From assembly GCA_030656615.1 (NCBI GenBank), contig JAUSOY010000038.1, positions 1 to 64,000 on the forward strand: DNA of 64,000 bases. The letters are read 5' to 3'. Position 1 is the first letter of the stretch. Each line of letters starts with the position of its first letter. Below are positions 8,567-19,002 of this stretch, piece after piece. The position numbers and the translations under genes are program-made. Source of the stretch: Bacteroidales bacterium. GTDB taxonomy: Bacteria > Bacteroidota > Bacteroidia > Bacteroidales > TTA-H9. Under the pieces are notes generated by a model. That model saw only the letters and a list, made by a program, of their open reading frames with translations, ran no database searches and was not told the DNA's origin.

Positions 8567-9514
8567 TTAGGAAGCAAGGTAGCGTTCGGCTTCAATGGCT
8601 GCCATACAACCGGTGCCGGCAGCGGTAATGGCCTGACGGTAATGATGATCCTGAACATCGCCGGCAGCAAAAACGCCTTCCACATTGGTGGCTGTTTTGC
8701 CGGGTTCAGTGATAATGTATCCATTTTCATCCAAATTTACCTGGCCTTTGAAAATTTGTGCATTAGGACTATGTCCGATTGCTACGAAAAATCCTTCCAC
8801 ATCAAGCTTGCGGATTTCACCGGTTTTAAGATTTTCGATGATGGCTCCATTAACCGCTTTCATAAATCCTTGCTTTTCGCCAACAATTTCTTTGGTAGTC
8901 GAATCCCATATTACTTCAATATTGGGAGTATCAAAAACTTTATTTTGCATGGCTTTGGAAGCACGCAATTCATCACGACGGTGAATAAGGTAAACCTTAC
9001 GCGCCAGTTTGGCGAGATATGTAGCCTCTTCGCAGGCTGTATCTCCTCCACCAACAATGGCTACATCTTTTCCGCGATAAAAATATCCATCACAGGTTGC
9101 ACAGGCCGAAACGCCGGCACCCATAAATTCCTGTTCCGATTCCAGACCAAGCCATCTGGCAGATGCTCCGGTAGCAATAATTACCGAGTCTGCCATAATG
9201 GTTTTACCATCATCGGCTAAGGCTTTAAAAGGCTTTTGAGAAAAATCGACTTCGGTGATATTACCCCAACGAACATCGGCATCGAAACGTTGTGCTTGTT
9301 TTTTCAAATCTTCCATCATTTCAGGACCTTTGATGCCTTCCGGATAACCAGGGAAATTATCCACTTCGGTGGTTATTGTAAGCTGACCACCGGGTTGCAT
9401 TCCTTCATAAACAATGGGTTTCAGATCGGCACGTCCTGCATAAATGGCGGCGGTGTACCCGGCGGGCCCTGAACCGATAATCAGACAGCGGGTTTTTTCA
9501 ATATTTTCACTCAT
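8567..9514 (-). CDS. trxB: Thioredoxin-disulfide reductase
   Basis: 315 aa; GSGPAGYTAAIYAGRA, redox CATCDG, and GVFAAGDVQDHHYRQAITAAGTGCMAA. Confidence 0.97.
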   Translation of the reverse strand: MSENIEKTRCLIIGSGPAGYTAAIYAGRADLKPIVYEGMQPGGQLTITTEVDNFPGYPEGIKGPEMMEDLKKQAQRFDADVRWGNITEVDFSQKPFKALADDGKTIMADSVIIATGASARWLGLESEQEFMGAGVSACATCDGYFYRGKDVAIVGGGDTACEEATYLAKLARKVYLIHRRDELRASKAMQNKVFDTPNIEVIWDSTTKEIVGEKQGFMKAVNGAIIENLKTGEIRKLDVEGFFVAIGHSPNAQIFKGQVNLDENGYIITEPGKTATNVEGVFAAGDVQDHHYRQAITAAGTGCMAAIEAERYLAS

Positions 9515-9732
9515 GGTTTGAATTATATGTTTTTAAGTAAATATTTTCGATGTCTGGGCATTGTCAAAAAACATTCCAGAAAAGAAACACGGAATTATTG
9601 GCGGGTTAAAGTGACAGTTTGGCATAATAAAAAACAAAAGTCACGATAAAATGTTATATTTCAGAAGCGACGCACATTTTTGTATTTTTGCCATCCACAC
9701 TTCAAATTTAGCCATTCAACAATTTAAATGCA

Positions 9733-12126
9733 ATGAGAATTACTTCCTTTTTTTACTCATGGGTTTCCGTGACGATACTACTACTTGTGGTACCCCAAGC
9801 CTTACCGGCTCAAAACATGAAAGTTAGCCGGGCACAATATTTCAGAAAAAGCCAACCGCTATCAGAAATGGAGGCCATATTACCCGGAAAAAAAGACCGC
9901 ACATGGAAAGATAGCCTGGTTAAGAATTTTACCCGTGAAGATTTTTTTAAAACTTCATTTGAGCCTTCACCAGCCATGATAGACCCTGTAAGACAGGCAT
10001 TTCCAGGAAGTCTTGTGAATACAGGACCATTACAAACCATTGAAGGAGTTGGTAATGTTAATTCTGTTTATCCTCCGGATACGGATGGTGATGTTGGTCC
10101 CAATCATTATTTCCAGATGATAAACCTGTCTTTTGCTATTTGGGACAAAGAAGGAAATAAATTATATGGACCTGTAAATAATTCCACACTTTGGAGTGGT
10201 TTTGCAGGCCCATGGGTTGGAACCAACGATGGAGACCCCATCATTTTATACGATCATGCCGCCGACCGTTGGTTTGCCAGTCAGTTTGCCGTAAATACAT
10301 CCAATGGAACATACTGGGAACTTATCGCCATTTCTGTTACTGGCGATCCTTTAGGTTCATGGTATCAGTATGCTTTCCAGTTTCCCGCTTTTAATGATTA
10401 TCCAAAAGTAGGTATATGGCCCGATGCTTATTACGCGTCTTTTAATATGTTTGGCAGTTATAACCGTGTTGCCGCTGCTGCCTGGGATCGTAATGCTATG
10501 ATTGCCGGCAATCCCAATGCACAAATGGTTCTGTTTGACTTACCACAAAATGCAGGCCCCTGGAGTATGCTTCCCGCCGATTGGGACGGCCCTACCCCAC
10601 CCACCGGCACACCAAATTATTTTGCGTATGTAAAGGACGGAGGCTCATCCGGAAACGACTATATGCATTTCTGGGAATTCAAGGTTAACTGGACCAATGT
10701 TGCCCTTTCTACCTTCGCACAGGCTTTTTCGCTTCAGGTAGAGCCTTTTGATTCGTATTTTTGCAGTGCACCTCGTCATGCCTGTATTCCACAGCCCAAC
10801 TCCACTCAGGGCCTAGAGACTTTGTCAGACCGTCTTATGTTCCGATTAAATTATCGCAATTTTGGAACACACCAGAGTATGGTCACCTGTCATTCGGTGG
10901 ATGCAGATGGTAACGCCCATGCCGGAGTAAGATGGTACGAATTCCGCAAAACCGGAACATCGCCCTGGAGTATTTATCAACAGGGCACATATGCGCCTGA
11001 TATCACAAACCGCTGGATGCCCAGTGTCGCCATCAATTCAAAAGGTGTTATTGCCATCGGTTATTCGGTTTCTAGCGAAACCGTTTTCCCGTCCATCCGC
11101 TATGCCGGACGCACTGCCAATGCACCTCTTGGAACTATGAATCTTCAGGAAGTGGAAGCTGTAACAGGAACTAATTCTCAGGGGAATTATGCACGTTGGG
11201 GCGATTATGCCAAGATGTCAGTAGATCCGACTGATGATAGTACATTCTGGTTTACCACTGAATACAATAAAGGTGGATGGAAAACGAAAATTATTGAATT
11301 TGACTTCTCCGCTGTAGCCGGACCCGATGCGTTTGCCGGACCCGATACAAATATGTGTAACCTTATTCCGTATCTGGTGGGAGGTGCATCGGCATCCAAT
11401 TCACGTTTATTGCAATGGACATCTACCGGTGACGGTTATTTTAGCCGTCCCAACGACATCAACCCCATTTATTTTTATGGAAGTAATGACAAAACCAATG
11501 GCCAGGTAAAACTGATCCTTACTGCGCAAGGATATATTGTGGGTGATTCGGATAGTGATACCATGCTCCTTACCTTAAGTCCTTCCCCCATCGTACATGC
11601 AGGCCCTGATACATTAATATGTAAGGACGGGATTGCCGAATTACACGGTAGCGCAACTAATTACACAAGCAGTATCTGGACAACAAAAGGCGATGGAACG
11701 TTCTCGCTTCCTGATTCATTGGTCACCAATTACTTTCCAGGAAGCAGCGATATTCTGAAAGGATATGCACGGCTCACCCTGACAGCCGAAGCAATTGAAC
11801 CTTGTCCTCAACCCATGGCTGACGAAATGAGGGTCAATATTGACCAATGTACCGCAATAGAGGATCAGGTACTTATTCCTGAACTGAAAATATACCCCAA
11901 CCCATCGGACGGAGTATTCTATTTATCGGTCAAAGAAACCGGTGGCACTCCATTCCGCATAAGTGTAAGTGACGCTAACGGACAGGTGATTTTCACGAAA
12001 TATTATACCAATCCTGCTGCCAGCATCACCAACAGTTTAAATCTTAGCTACCTACCCAAAGGAACGTATTTTATTAAAATCGAATCGCGTAATACTGAAC
12101 GCAGCCAGAAGATTATTCTAAACTAA
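9733..12126 (+). CDS. T9SS type A sorting domain-containing secreted protein
   Basis: 797 aa with a signal peptide and C-terminal KIYPNPSDGVFYLSV...LPKGTYFIKIESRNTERSQKIILN. Confidence 0.88.
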   Translation: MRITSFFYSWVSVTILLLVVPQALPAQNMKVSRAQYFRKSQPLSEMEAILPGKKDRTWKDSLVKNFTREDFFKTSFEPSPAMIDPVRQAFPGSLVNTGPLQTIEGVGNVNSVYPPDTDGDVGPNHYFQMINLSFAIWDKEGNKLYGPVNNSTLWSGFAGPWVGTNDGDPIILYDHAADRWFASQFAVNTSNGTYWELIAISVTGDPLGSWYQYAFQFPAFNDYPKVGIWPDAYYASFNMFGSYNRVAAAAWDRNAMIAGNPNAQMVLFDLPQNAGPWSMLPADWDGPTPPTGTPNYFAYVKDGGSSGNDYMHFWEFKVNWTNVALSTFAQAFSLQVEPFDSYFCSAPRHACIPQPNSTQGLETLSDRLMFRLNYRNFGTHQSMVTCHSVDADGNAHAGVRWYEFRKTGTSPWSIYQQGTYAPDITNRWMPSVAINSKGVIAIGYSVSSETVFPSIRYAGRTANAPLGTMNLQEVEAVTGTNSQGNYARWGDYAKMSVDPTDDSTFWFTTEYNKGGWKTKIIEFDFSAVAGPDAFAGPDTNMCNLIPYLVGGASASNSRLLQWTSTGDGYFSRPNDINPIYFYGSNDKTNGQVKLILTAQGYIVGDSDSDTMLLTLSPSPIVHAGPDTLICKDGIAELHGSATNYTSSIWTTKGDGTFSLPDSLVTNYFPGSSDILKGYARLTLTAEAIEPCPQPMADEMRVNIDQCTAIEDQVLIPELKIYPNPSDGVFYLSVKETGGTPFRISVSDANGQVIFTKYYTNPAASITNSLNLSYLPKGTYFIKIESRNTERSQKIILN

Positions 12127-12228
12127 ATACTAACAGATAGCCGCCGTTTCTGACATTATTGATTTTCAATGATTCAGAGCCGGCGGCATTTATATTTAAA
12201 AATCCCAAGGCATAATCCATAAAATTAT

Positions 12229-12258
12229 TTTGGTCGTAAACAGAAAATCGTATATTTG
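12229..12258 (+). promoter_or_regulatory. Bacteroidota-type promoter for tRNA-Pro (TTTG / TATATTTG)
   Basis: TTTG at 12229-12232 and TATATTTG (TAnnTTTG) at 12251-12258, 18-bp spacing. Confidence 0.55.
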
Positions 12259-12296
12259 CAGCCGCTTTCTGATAGCCAAAGAAAGTTTAACAGGTT

Positions 12297-12373
12297 CGGG
12301 GTGTGGCGCAGTTGGCTAGCGTACTTGCATGGGGTGCAAGGGGTCGTGAGTTCGAGTCTCACCACTCCGACCA
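12297..12373 (+). tRNA. tRNA-Pro (anticodon GGG), CCA encoded
   Basis: Cloverleaf: CGGGGTG acceptor pairs with CACTCCG, anticodon stem CTTGC-ATGGGGT-GCAAG, T-arm GTGAGTTCGAGTCTCAC, 3' ACCA. Confidence 0.95.
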
Positions 12374-12380
12374 AACCGAA

Positions 12381-12410
12381 AAAAGAGAAGCTTTTGCTTC
12401 TCTTTTTTTT
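12381..12410 (+). terminator. Intrinsic terminator downstream of tRNA-Pro
   Basis: AAAAGAGAAGC-TTTT-GCTTCTCTTTTTTTT. Confidence 0.75.
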
Positions 12411-12451
12411 ACCCTTATCTGAAGATATCCAACGATATAAATTTCCTTTTT

Positions 12452-13111
12452 TTATTTCCGGGGAAGATAACCCCAGTATTCCAGATCACTGATATGATTA
12501 ATTTCCTTTGTTCCTCCATCGTGCAATAAAATCATCCGTGTAGAAACATCCATAATATTATGGTAATCATGATCGGTGATGATGAAGCCTTTATTTTTTG
12601 ATTGCTCGCGAATCAAATTCTTGATATCCTCCTTATATACTGGAGCCACACCATTAAAGGGCTCGTCGATTAAAATAAATTCTGCATCCGAAAAAATGAT
12701 GAGATAAATCTCAAGCAGACGTTTCTCACCGCCTGATAATTGTTTACTCATTTTACCGACTAAAGCCTGAATACACGGTACACTTCGGATTATTTCAGCG
12801 TTTTCTTTATCGCAAAATAAAGAAATTATATTTCTGACACTTAGATGATTTGGCAAAAAGCCATTTTGGGGCAGGAAATTGATTAGTTTGCGGGCATCAT
12901 ATAATCCAAGTAATCGCTTAGAAGCAATTTTGATGAATTTATTATCGGCCCTAAGGGAACCAAAAATGATTTTTAATAAGGTAGTTTTGCCCGAACCATT
13001 CCTTCCCAAAAGACCAATGATTTCACCTTTATTACACTGGATAAATACATCGGTCAGAACCTGTTTATTCCAGAAATTTTTTAACACACTGTCAACGTGT
13101 AAACTACTCAT
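12452..13111 (-). CDS. ABC transporter ATP-binding protein
   Basis: 219 aa; GLLGRNGSGKTTLLKI Walker A, KQLSGGEKRLLEIYLI signature, FILIDEPFNGV Walker B. Confidence 0.92.
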   Translation of the reverse strand: MSSLHVDSVLKNFWNKQVLTDVFIQCNKGEIIGLLGRNGSGKTTLLKIIFGSLRADNKFIKIASKRLLGLYDARKLINFLPQNGFLPNHLSVRNIISLFCDKENAEIIRSVPCIQALVGKMSKQLSGGEKRLLEIYLIIFSDAEFILIDEPFNGVAPVYKEDIKNLIREQSKNKGFIITDHDYHNIMDVSTRMILLHDGGTKEINHISDLEYWGYLPRK

Positions 13112-13397
13112 AGAGAATCATTAATAAACCTATTAGAACACTTATTATGATTGTAGAAACCCAGAGTGCAATTTTACTCAGTCCCATATTATGATAAAAA
13201 ACATATTCATTTGGCCGATTGATTTCGTATGTATAGAAATGAAAGAGTAAAGCGAAAAATATATACATTGAACCCACGCTTCCAATCGAGAAATGGTCTG
13301 TAATGCTCCATCGGAGCGTTTCCAAGGCCACTGAAATGGCCAGTGTCGGAATAATCAGTTTTATATAAAATACGAAAATGCCGGTAAGTATTCTCAT
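13104..13397 (-). CDS. Small integral membrane protein, translationally coupled upstream of the ABC ATPase
   Basis: 97 aa, about 3 predicted TM segments; overlaps the ATPase gene by 8 bp. Confidence 0.7.
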   Translation of the reverse strand: MRILTGIFVFYIKLIIPTLAISVALETLRWSITDHFSIGSVGSMYIFFALLFHFYTYEINRPNEYVFYHNMGLSKIALWVSTIIISVLIGLLMILYE

Positions 13398-13506
13398 TAA
13401 ACGCTTATGACTAATTGCATACTATATAATAAACTCCGGATCTTAGGAGAAATTGTGCCAGCATTAATTTCTGATTTATAAACAACAATATGGTTCGAGA
13501 AATTAC

Positions 13507-14790
13507 TTATTTGCCTTCTTCCTTCAGAATAAGCCTTAATGAACTGTTTTTAGTAAAATAATTTACTGCCCAATTGATAAAAATAATGAGTTTATTGCGT
13601 ACACTTAAAATAAGCATCAGATGAAGAAACATCCAGATATACCACGCAAAATATCCTTTAAACTTCATAAAAGGCAAATCCACAATGGCTTTATTGGTTC
13701 CGACGGTTGCCATTGAACCCAAATCCCTGTATTCATAGTCCGTTAACTTTTTATTGAATTGCAGCGCCATAATATTCTTTGCGAGATTTTTTCCCTGATG
13801 AATGGCCACATTAGCTACTTGCGGATGTCCCGACGGATAATCGGGTGTTTCCATATAGGCAATGTCGCCAATAGCGAAAATCGATTCATGCCCTTTAAGC
13901 CTGTTTATTCTATCAACTTTATAACGATTACTACAAGTAATCAAGTCCTCCGAAATTCCAGTGAGTACATTGCCTGTAACACCTGCCGCCCAAATAACAT
14001 TCTTACTTTTAATTACTTCACCACTATTTAGTTTCACCACCTTTCCGTCATAAGACTGTACAATAACACCCGTTTTTAAAATGACACCCAGGCCCTCCAG
14101 ATATCTCATAGACGCCTGTTGAGCCATTGCACTCATACTGTTTAATGTATGAGAACTTCCTTCGAGGAGGATAATTTGAAGACGCGAGAAATCTATTCTG
14201 GGATAATCTTTCGGAAGAACATCTCGTTTAATTTCGGCAAAAGCACCCGATAATTCGACTCCGGTAGGCCCTCCCCCAACGATGACGATATTAAACAAAC
14301 TTTCCTTTTCTTGTTCTTCAACATATAGTATTTTTTCAAAAGTCTCAATAATGGCGTTACGGATTTGAATGGCCTGATGGGTGGTTTTCAAACTATACGC
14401 ATTTTTTCTAAGTTCTTCATTATCATAAAAATTCGTTTTGCATCCGGTGGCAATTACAAGATAGTCAAACACAAAATCACCAATACTCGTATGCAAGGAT
14501 TTTGACAATGGATCTACTGAAATTACCTCAGCAAGACGAATCCTGACATCTTTTCGTTTCTGAAAAATTTTGCGAAAAGGAAAGGAAATACTCGAGGGTT
14601 CTATTTGAGACGTTGCTACCTGATAAAATAAGGGTTGAAACTGATGATGATTCAATTGATCGATTAGCAGAATATCAAACACATCGTTTTTCAAATTATG
14701 AATTAACTGTAATCCTGCAAAACCTCCACCAACTACTACAATCTTTTTTTTCATTCCGAATTTTGTATTTGGGGCTAAACAAATTACCAC
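13507..14790 (-). CDS. ndh: NAD(P)/FAD-dependent oxidoreductase, type II NADH dehydrogenase (NDH-2)
   Basis: VVVGGGFAGLQLIHNL, IVGGGPTGVELSGAFAE, FAIGDIA. The real start is probably the internal MKKKIVVVGGG. Confidence 0.9.
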   Translation of the reverse strand: MVICLAPNTKFGMKKKIVVVGGGFAGLQLIHNLKNDVFDILLIDQLNHHQFQPLFYQVATSQIEPSSISFPFRKIFQKRKDVRIRLAEVISVDPLSKSLHTSIGDFVFDYLVIATGCKTNFYDNEELRKNAYSLKTTHQAIQIRNAIIETFEKILYVEEQEKESLFNIVIVGGGPTGVELSGAFAEIKRDVLPKDYPRIDFSRLQIILLEGSSHTLNSMSAMAQQASMRYLEGLGVILKTGVIVQSYDGKVVKLNSGEVIKSKNVIWAAGVTGNVLTGISEDLITCSNRYKVDRINRLKGHESIFAIGDIAYMETPDYPSGHPQVANVAIHQGKNLAKNIMALQFNKKLTDYEYRDLGSMATVGTNKAIVDLPFMKFKGYFAWYIWMFLHLMLILSVRNKLIIFINWAVNYFTKNSSLRLILKEEGK

Positions 14791-14947
14791 TCATATAGTT
14801 TCATCCATGATGTCAAAAATTTCACATAAACGATCCGAAATTGAAATAACAGAAACTGAAATCCGTAGAAATTAACCCTCTAATTTCTGTTACAAGAATT
14901 CAAATGGCTTTTAAAAGTTCAGCATAAAATCTTTCCCGATAATTCAA

Positions 14948-15352
14948 CTAATCTAAAAATCTATCCATAATTTCTGCAGAAGGTATCATGCAACTTTCTT
15001 TTCTTCCAAACCATCGATACCTTTTTTTTGCAATAAATCCATAGATTCCGTTGCGCAAGGGTTCAGGGATTAGGATAAAAACATAGAATACTTTCCATGG
15101 CCAACCGATTGACTTAAAAACCTCTAAACTCGCAGTGGCTTTCAAAAATACCAAGTCGTTTTTAATTAAGACAAAGGAGTCTAAATCATCCTCCGGCAAA
15201 TCAAAGCGTTTTAATAATTCCTGTCCCTGCATTCCCTGGTGTGAAGCAAAACGGAATATTGCATCCGAATCTCTTTTAATAACAAATTTTACGATGCCAC
15301 AACAGAGATTACAAACGCCATCAAAAAGAATTATGTTATCGTTTTCCTTCAA
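14948..15352 (-). CDS. Thiol-disulfide oxidoreductase DCC family protein (DUF393)
   Basis: FDGVCNLCCGIVKFVIKRD, the DGxCxLC signature. Confidence 0.92.
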   Translation of the reverse strand: MKENDNIILFDGVCNLCCGIVKFVIKRDSDAIFRFASHQGMQGQELLKRFDLPEDDLDSFVLIKNDLVFLKATASLEVFKSIGWPWKVFYVFILIPEPLRNGIYGFIAKKRYRWFGRKESCMIPSAEIMDRFLD

Positions 15353-15594
15353 TACCAGATTGTTTAGATAAAAGACAGCATACTATAAAAACAACTTTAA
15401 TTATAAAAGGTTTTTATTCTATGACGTCTCTTTCTCATGCATTACTTTACGAATTAACAATAAAAATGGCAATCCTTAAGCCATTTTTGAAATTGAATTG
15501 TTAATTATTTTATGAAGTATGACGTTGTATATGCTAGTACAAATACTGTATATATCGACATGGTACACGTATATTATTAACAAAAACCTGAACT

Positions 15595-18500
15595 ATGAAA
15601 ACATTCTTTTACTTTCTTCGTGGTTCCTCCACGCTGATGTTGGGTATTTTAATGTGTTCCTTATCATTGAATGCTCAGGTTAGTCAACCGGAAGACAATC
15701 CAAATCTAGATCGGATACCCTTCGCTGCCCGAACTTTACCAACAGCACCTACCGATGGGCTGTTACCTTTGGGACCTGTAACTGTCGACGATTTTGACAA
15801 TTTCAATCTGGGGACTGATTTTGCCGAGGGGCATATATCATCAAATCCGCTCAATCCTACCGAAATATTTGTAACCTTCAACGCTTCCGGAAGTGCCGGC
15901 GGCAATGGACATTATACATTAAACGGATATGATTGGCTAACAACCAATCCATCATGGGGTGGAACCATGTATGGTGATGTTCTTTCTGCTTATAGCGGAA
16001 GTGGATATCTATATTATGAAAATATGTATGGTTCTGGTTCCATCCAAGGAGCTAAGGTGGCTCGATCTGACAACGGTGGAGTAAGCTGGAATTCTCCTGT
16101 AATTGCCATTGCAGGGAACGATAAAAACTGGATGGCCGCTGACCAAACAAACGGTCCGTATGCAAATTCGGTATACACAACAATGACCAATGGAAGCGCC
16201 GGAAATTTTGCCCGGAGTACTAATAACGGTCAAACATGGCAATCGACCTTTGCGCCTTCTACTCAAGGACTTCCTGGGATGATGGTATGTGTAGGCCCTG
16301 ATGGCAGCACACCCGGCGGTTCGGTATATGTAGTCACTAATGGTGGCAGCACCTTTGCATCTACCTATACGTTCTATCGCTCTCTTGACGGTGGCACAAC
16401 CTTTCAACTGATGTCATCGCAGCAATGGGCCGGCTATGTAGGATCAAATGTTAGTAACAGACACTCGGTAGAAAATATGCGTACTCGTCCATATCCTTTT
16501 ATCTCTGCCGATAACAGCAATGGTCCCCACAGTGGAAGACTTTATGGAGTTTATACAACCAATGACCCTCCTGGTAATGGAAACAAACCTGACATTTGGA
16601 TCAGGTATTCTGATAATGGAGGACAGGCGTGGTCGGCTGCAAAAAGAGTTAATGATGATGCAAACTCAGCCAATAATCACAACTTTATGCCAGCCGTGTG
16701 GACCGATGTTGAAACTGGACGGGTTTATCTGCAATGGATGGATACCCGCGATTGTCCAACCTCCGATAGTGCACTAATTTATGCCACGTATAGTGATGAT
16801 GGTGGCGAAAGTTTTGTACCTAATCAGGCAGTTTCAAATAAAAAAATGAAAATAAACTGTTCTACCTGTGGTGGCGGTGGAACGCCTAGATATCAGGGAG
16901 ACTATAATGCTGTAACTTCCAATAAAAAAGTTGCTACTTTAACCTGGACCGATTTCCGAAATGGCAGTTTCGGAAGTTATACTTCTTATTTTCCCGATTT
17001 TGCTTTGCGCTTGTCATACATCACAAATGATACCCTAGTGGATAGTCTCGGCATGTCAATGGAAATACCGGCAGTTAAATTATATTCCGATACCGCTGTT
17101 TTTTCAGCAGACGTTCAGCCGACACCTCCTCAGGGAAGTTTCTCATTTCATTTCCCCGAAGGCAACGAACTGACATCCTTTCCTGGTTCACTACCAATGT
17201 ATGTTCTACGCAGCCCGGATGTTCCTGCAGGAACATATCTGTTAACCCTTACAGCTCAAAGCCCTAATGGCACTCCTGTACATAAACGCAGCCAATTCTT
17301 CAAAGTGGTAAATGTAGCACCAACAGCAGGATTTGCCGCAAGTCAAACGGGAATATGCACAGATGCAGCCATCGATTTCTATGATCAGTCATCGGGCACT
17401 CCTACCAGTTGGAACTGGACATTCTCCGGTGCCACGCCCGCTTCTTCCACAGAACAGAATCCCACAGGTATCGTATACAGTCAAACAGGCCTATACACAG
17501 TAATCCTTTCTGTATCTAATGCGTACGGCTCAAACACAATCACAAAAACGCAGTATATTACGGTATCCAATCAACCTGGTTCGCCAACTGTAACGGCATC
17601 TTCTGCCTGTGAAGGAATGTCCTTTTCTCCGCTGGGTGCTACAGGTACCGATTTGACCTGGTATTCTGATATAAATCTGAGTAATCAGGTGGCTACTGGT
17701 GCTTCATACACACCACAAGTTAGTGCTGCAGGTACTTATACATATTATGTAACACAAGGATCTTCCGGTTGCGAAAGTGATGCAACTCCAGTTGATTTGG
17801 TGATATATCCGAAACCTGTTGCCAGCTTTAGCAGCATTGATGCAACATGCTCTTCCTATCCAGCCTTCCAGCTTACACAAGGATCGCCAGCCGGTGGTGT
17901 TTATTCAGGTCCCGGAGTATCAAACAATATGTTTTCACCAGCTACAGCGGGAGTTGGCACCTGGGATTTGATGTATATCTATACCAGCATCAACGATTGT
18001 TCAGATACTGCCTATCAAAGTATAGAGGTCATGCTATCGCCGGATGCCAGTTTACAAGCCTTTACACCAGTATGCCTTAGCGAAGCACCCTTCACTTTAA
18101 CGGGTGGTACACCAGCGGGTGGTACATTTAGTGGTACAGGCGTTCAAAATGGAATATTTAATCCAAGCATTGCTGGTGCCGGTAGCCACACGCTAACCTA
18201 TACCGTGGCCGGAACAGGTTCATGTGATGGTGTTGCCCAACAGAGCGTTACCGTTTATCCCTTACCTGCCGTTGATTTAGGTGCCGATACCATGCTTTGC
18301 GCCAATCTGACACTGATGCTGGATGCTCAAACGCCAAATGTTCAGTCGTATCTCTGGTATCCCGGTGGCGAAACAACTTCATCCATCACCATCGATTCTA
18401 CGGGTATTGGAATAGGCACCAAAGAATTCAGAGTAACAGCCACAAGCACTCAAAGCTGTGTAAAAACCAGTACCATTAATGTTAGCTTCAAGGATTGTAC

Positions 18501-18777
18501 TTCCATCAATGAACTCTCGAAGCTGGTATATGTCACGGTTTATCCCAATCCTTCTGACGGTACTTTCTATATTGATATAAAAGCGGCTAAACAGCTTGAC
18601 ATTGAACTCTCGGTGCTTAATACACTGGGTGTGGTAATCCATCGTGAAAAGGGTTTACGAATTAAAGACCAACTTCGCACATCAATACAGCTAAATGGGC
18701 AACCTGAAGGCATGTATATGCTAATGCTGAGGTCTGGTAATCTGACTTCATATTACAAACTAATCGTTCGTAAGTAA
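15595..18777 (+). CDS. Secreted BNR/sialidase-like repeat protein with PKD domain and T9SS type A sorting domain
   Basis: 1060 aa; signal peptide, GQTW/GGQAWS BNR-like repeats, PKD (FYDQSSGTPTSWNWTFSGA...), C-terminal VYPNPSDGTFYIDI. Confidence 0.87.
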   Translation: MKTFFYFLRGSSTLMLGILMCSLSLNAQVSQPEDNPNLDRIPFAARTLPTAPTDGLLPLGPVTVDDFDNFNLGTDFAEGHISSNPLNPTEIFVTFNASGSAGGNGHYTLNGYDWLTTNPSWGGTMYGDVLSAYSGSGYLYYENMYGSGSIQGAKVARSDNGGVSWNSPVIAIAGNDKNWMAADQTNGPYANSVYTTMTNGSAGNFARSTNNGQTWQSTFAPSTQGLPGMMVCVGPDGSTPGGSVYVVTNGGSTFASTYTFYRSLDGGTTFQLMSSQQWAGYVGSNVSNRHSVENMRTRPYPFISADNSNGPHSGRLYGVYTTNDPPGNGNKPDIWIRYSDNGGQAWSAAKRVNDDANSANNHNFMPAVWTDVETGRVYLQWMDTRDCPTSDSALIYATYSDDGGESFVPNQAVSNKKMKINCSTCGGGGTPRYQGDYNAVTSNKKVATLTWTDFRNGSFGSYTSYFPDFALRLSYITNDTLVDSLGMSMEIPAVKLYSDTAVFSADVQPTPPQGSFSFHFPEGNELTSFPGSLPMYVLRSPDVPAGTYLLTLTAQSPNGTPVHKRSQFFKVVNVAPTAGFAASQTGICTDAAIDFYDQSSGTPTSWNWTFSGATPASSTEQNPTGIVYSQTGLYTVILSVSNAYGSNTITKTQYITVSNQPGSPTVTASSACEGMSFSPLGATGTDLTWYSDINLSNQVATGASYTPQVSAAGTYTYYVTQGSSGCESDATPVDLVIYPKPVASFSSIDATCSSYPAFQLTQGSPAGGVYSGPGVSNNMFSPATAGVGTWDLMYIYTSINDCSDTAYQSIEVMLSPDASLQAFTPVCLSEAPFTLTGGTPAGGTFSGTGVQNGIFNPSIAGAGSHTLTYTVAGTGSCDGVAQQSVTVYPLPAVDLGADTMLCANLTLMLDAQTPNVQSYLWYPGGETTSSITIDSTGIGIGTKEFRVTATSTQSCVKTSTINVSFKDCTSINELSKLVYVTVYPNPSDGTFYIDIKAAKQLDIELSVLNTLGVVIHREKGLRIKDQLRTSIQLNGQPEGMYMLMLRSGNLTSYYKLIVRK

Positions 18778-18829
18778 TGCAACGATAGTAAATACAGGCC
18801 AGTTTACCTGAAAGTACGTATGACTAACG

Positions 18830-18871
18830 AAGGCCGCGGATAACAGTAAGTTGTTTATCCGCGGCCTTTTT
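18830..18871 (+). terminator. Strong intrinsic terminator-like hairpin
   Basis: AAGGCCGCGGATAA ... TTATCCGCGGCCTTTTT, 14-bp perfect arms, 53 bp after the CDS stop. Confidence 0.8.
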
Positions 18872-19002
18872 ATTGATCTATAAATCAAATTTCTGCGTAA
18901 TGGAATCCTGGACAGCAAATATATACTGCGCGAATTATACCCATACCATTATAAAAAAAGCCGCCGGATGGGCAGCTTTAATTTAAGAATAATATAAAAA
19001 AT

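Noticed and set aside
8642-9220. 192-aa plus-strand ORF opposite trxB
   Set aside because: Antisense shadow of a highly conserved CDS; no family resemblance.
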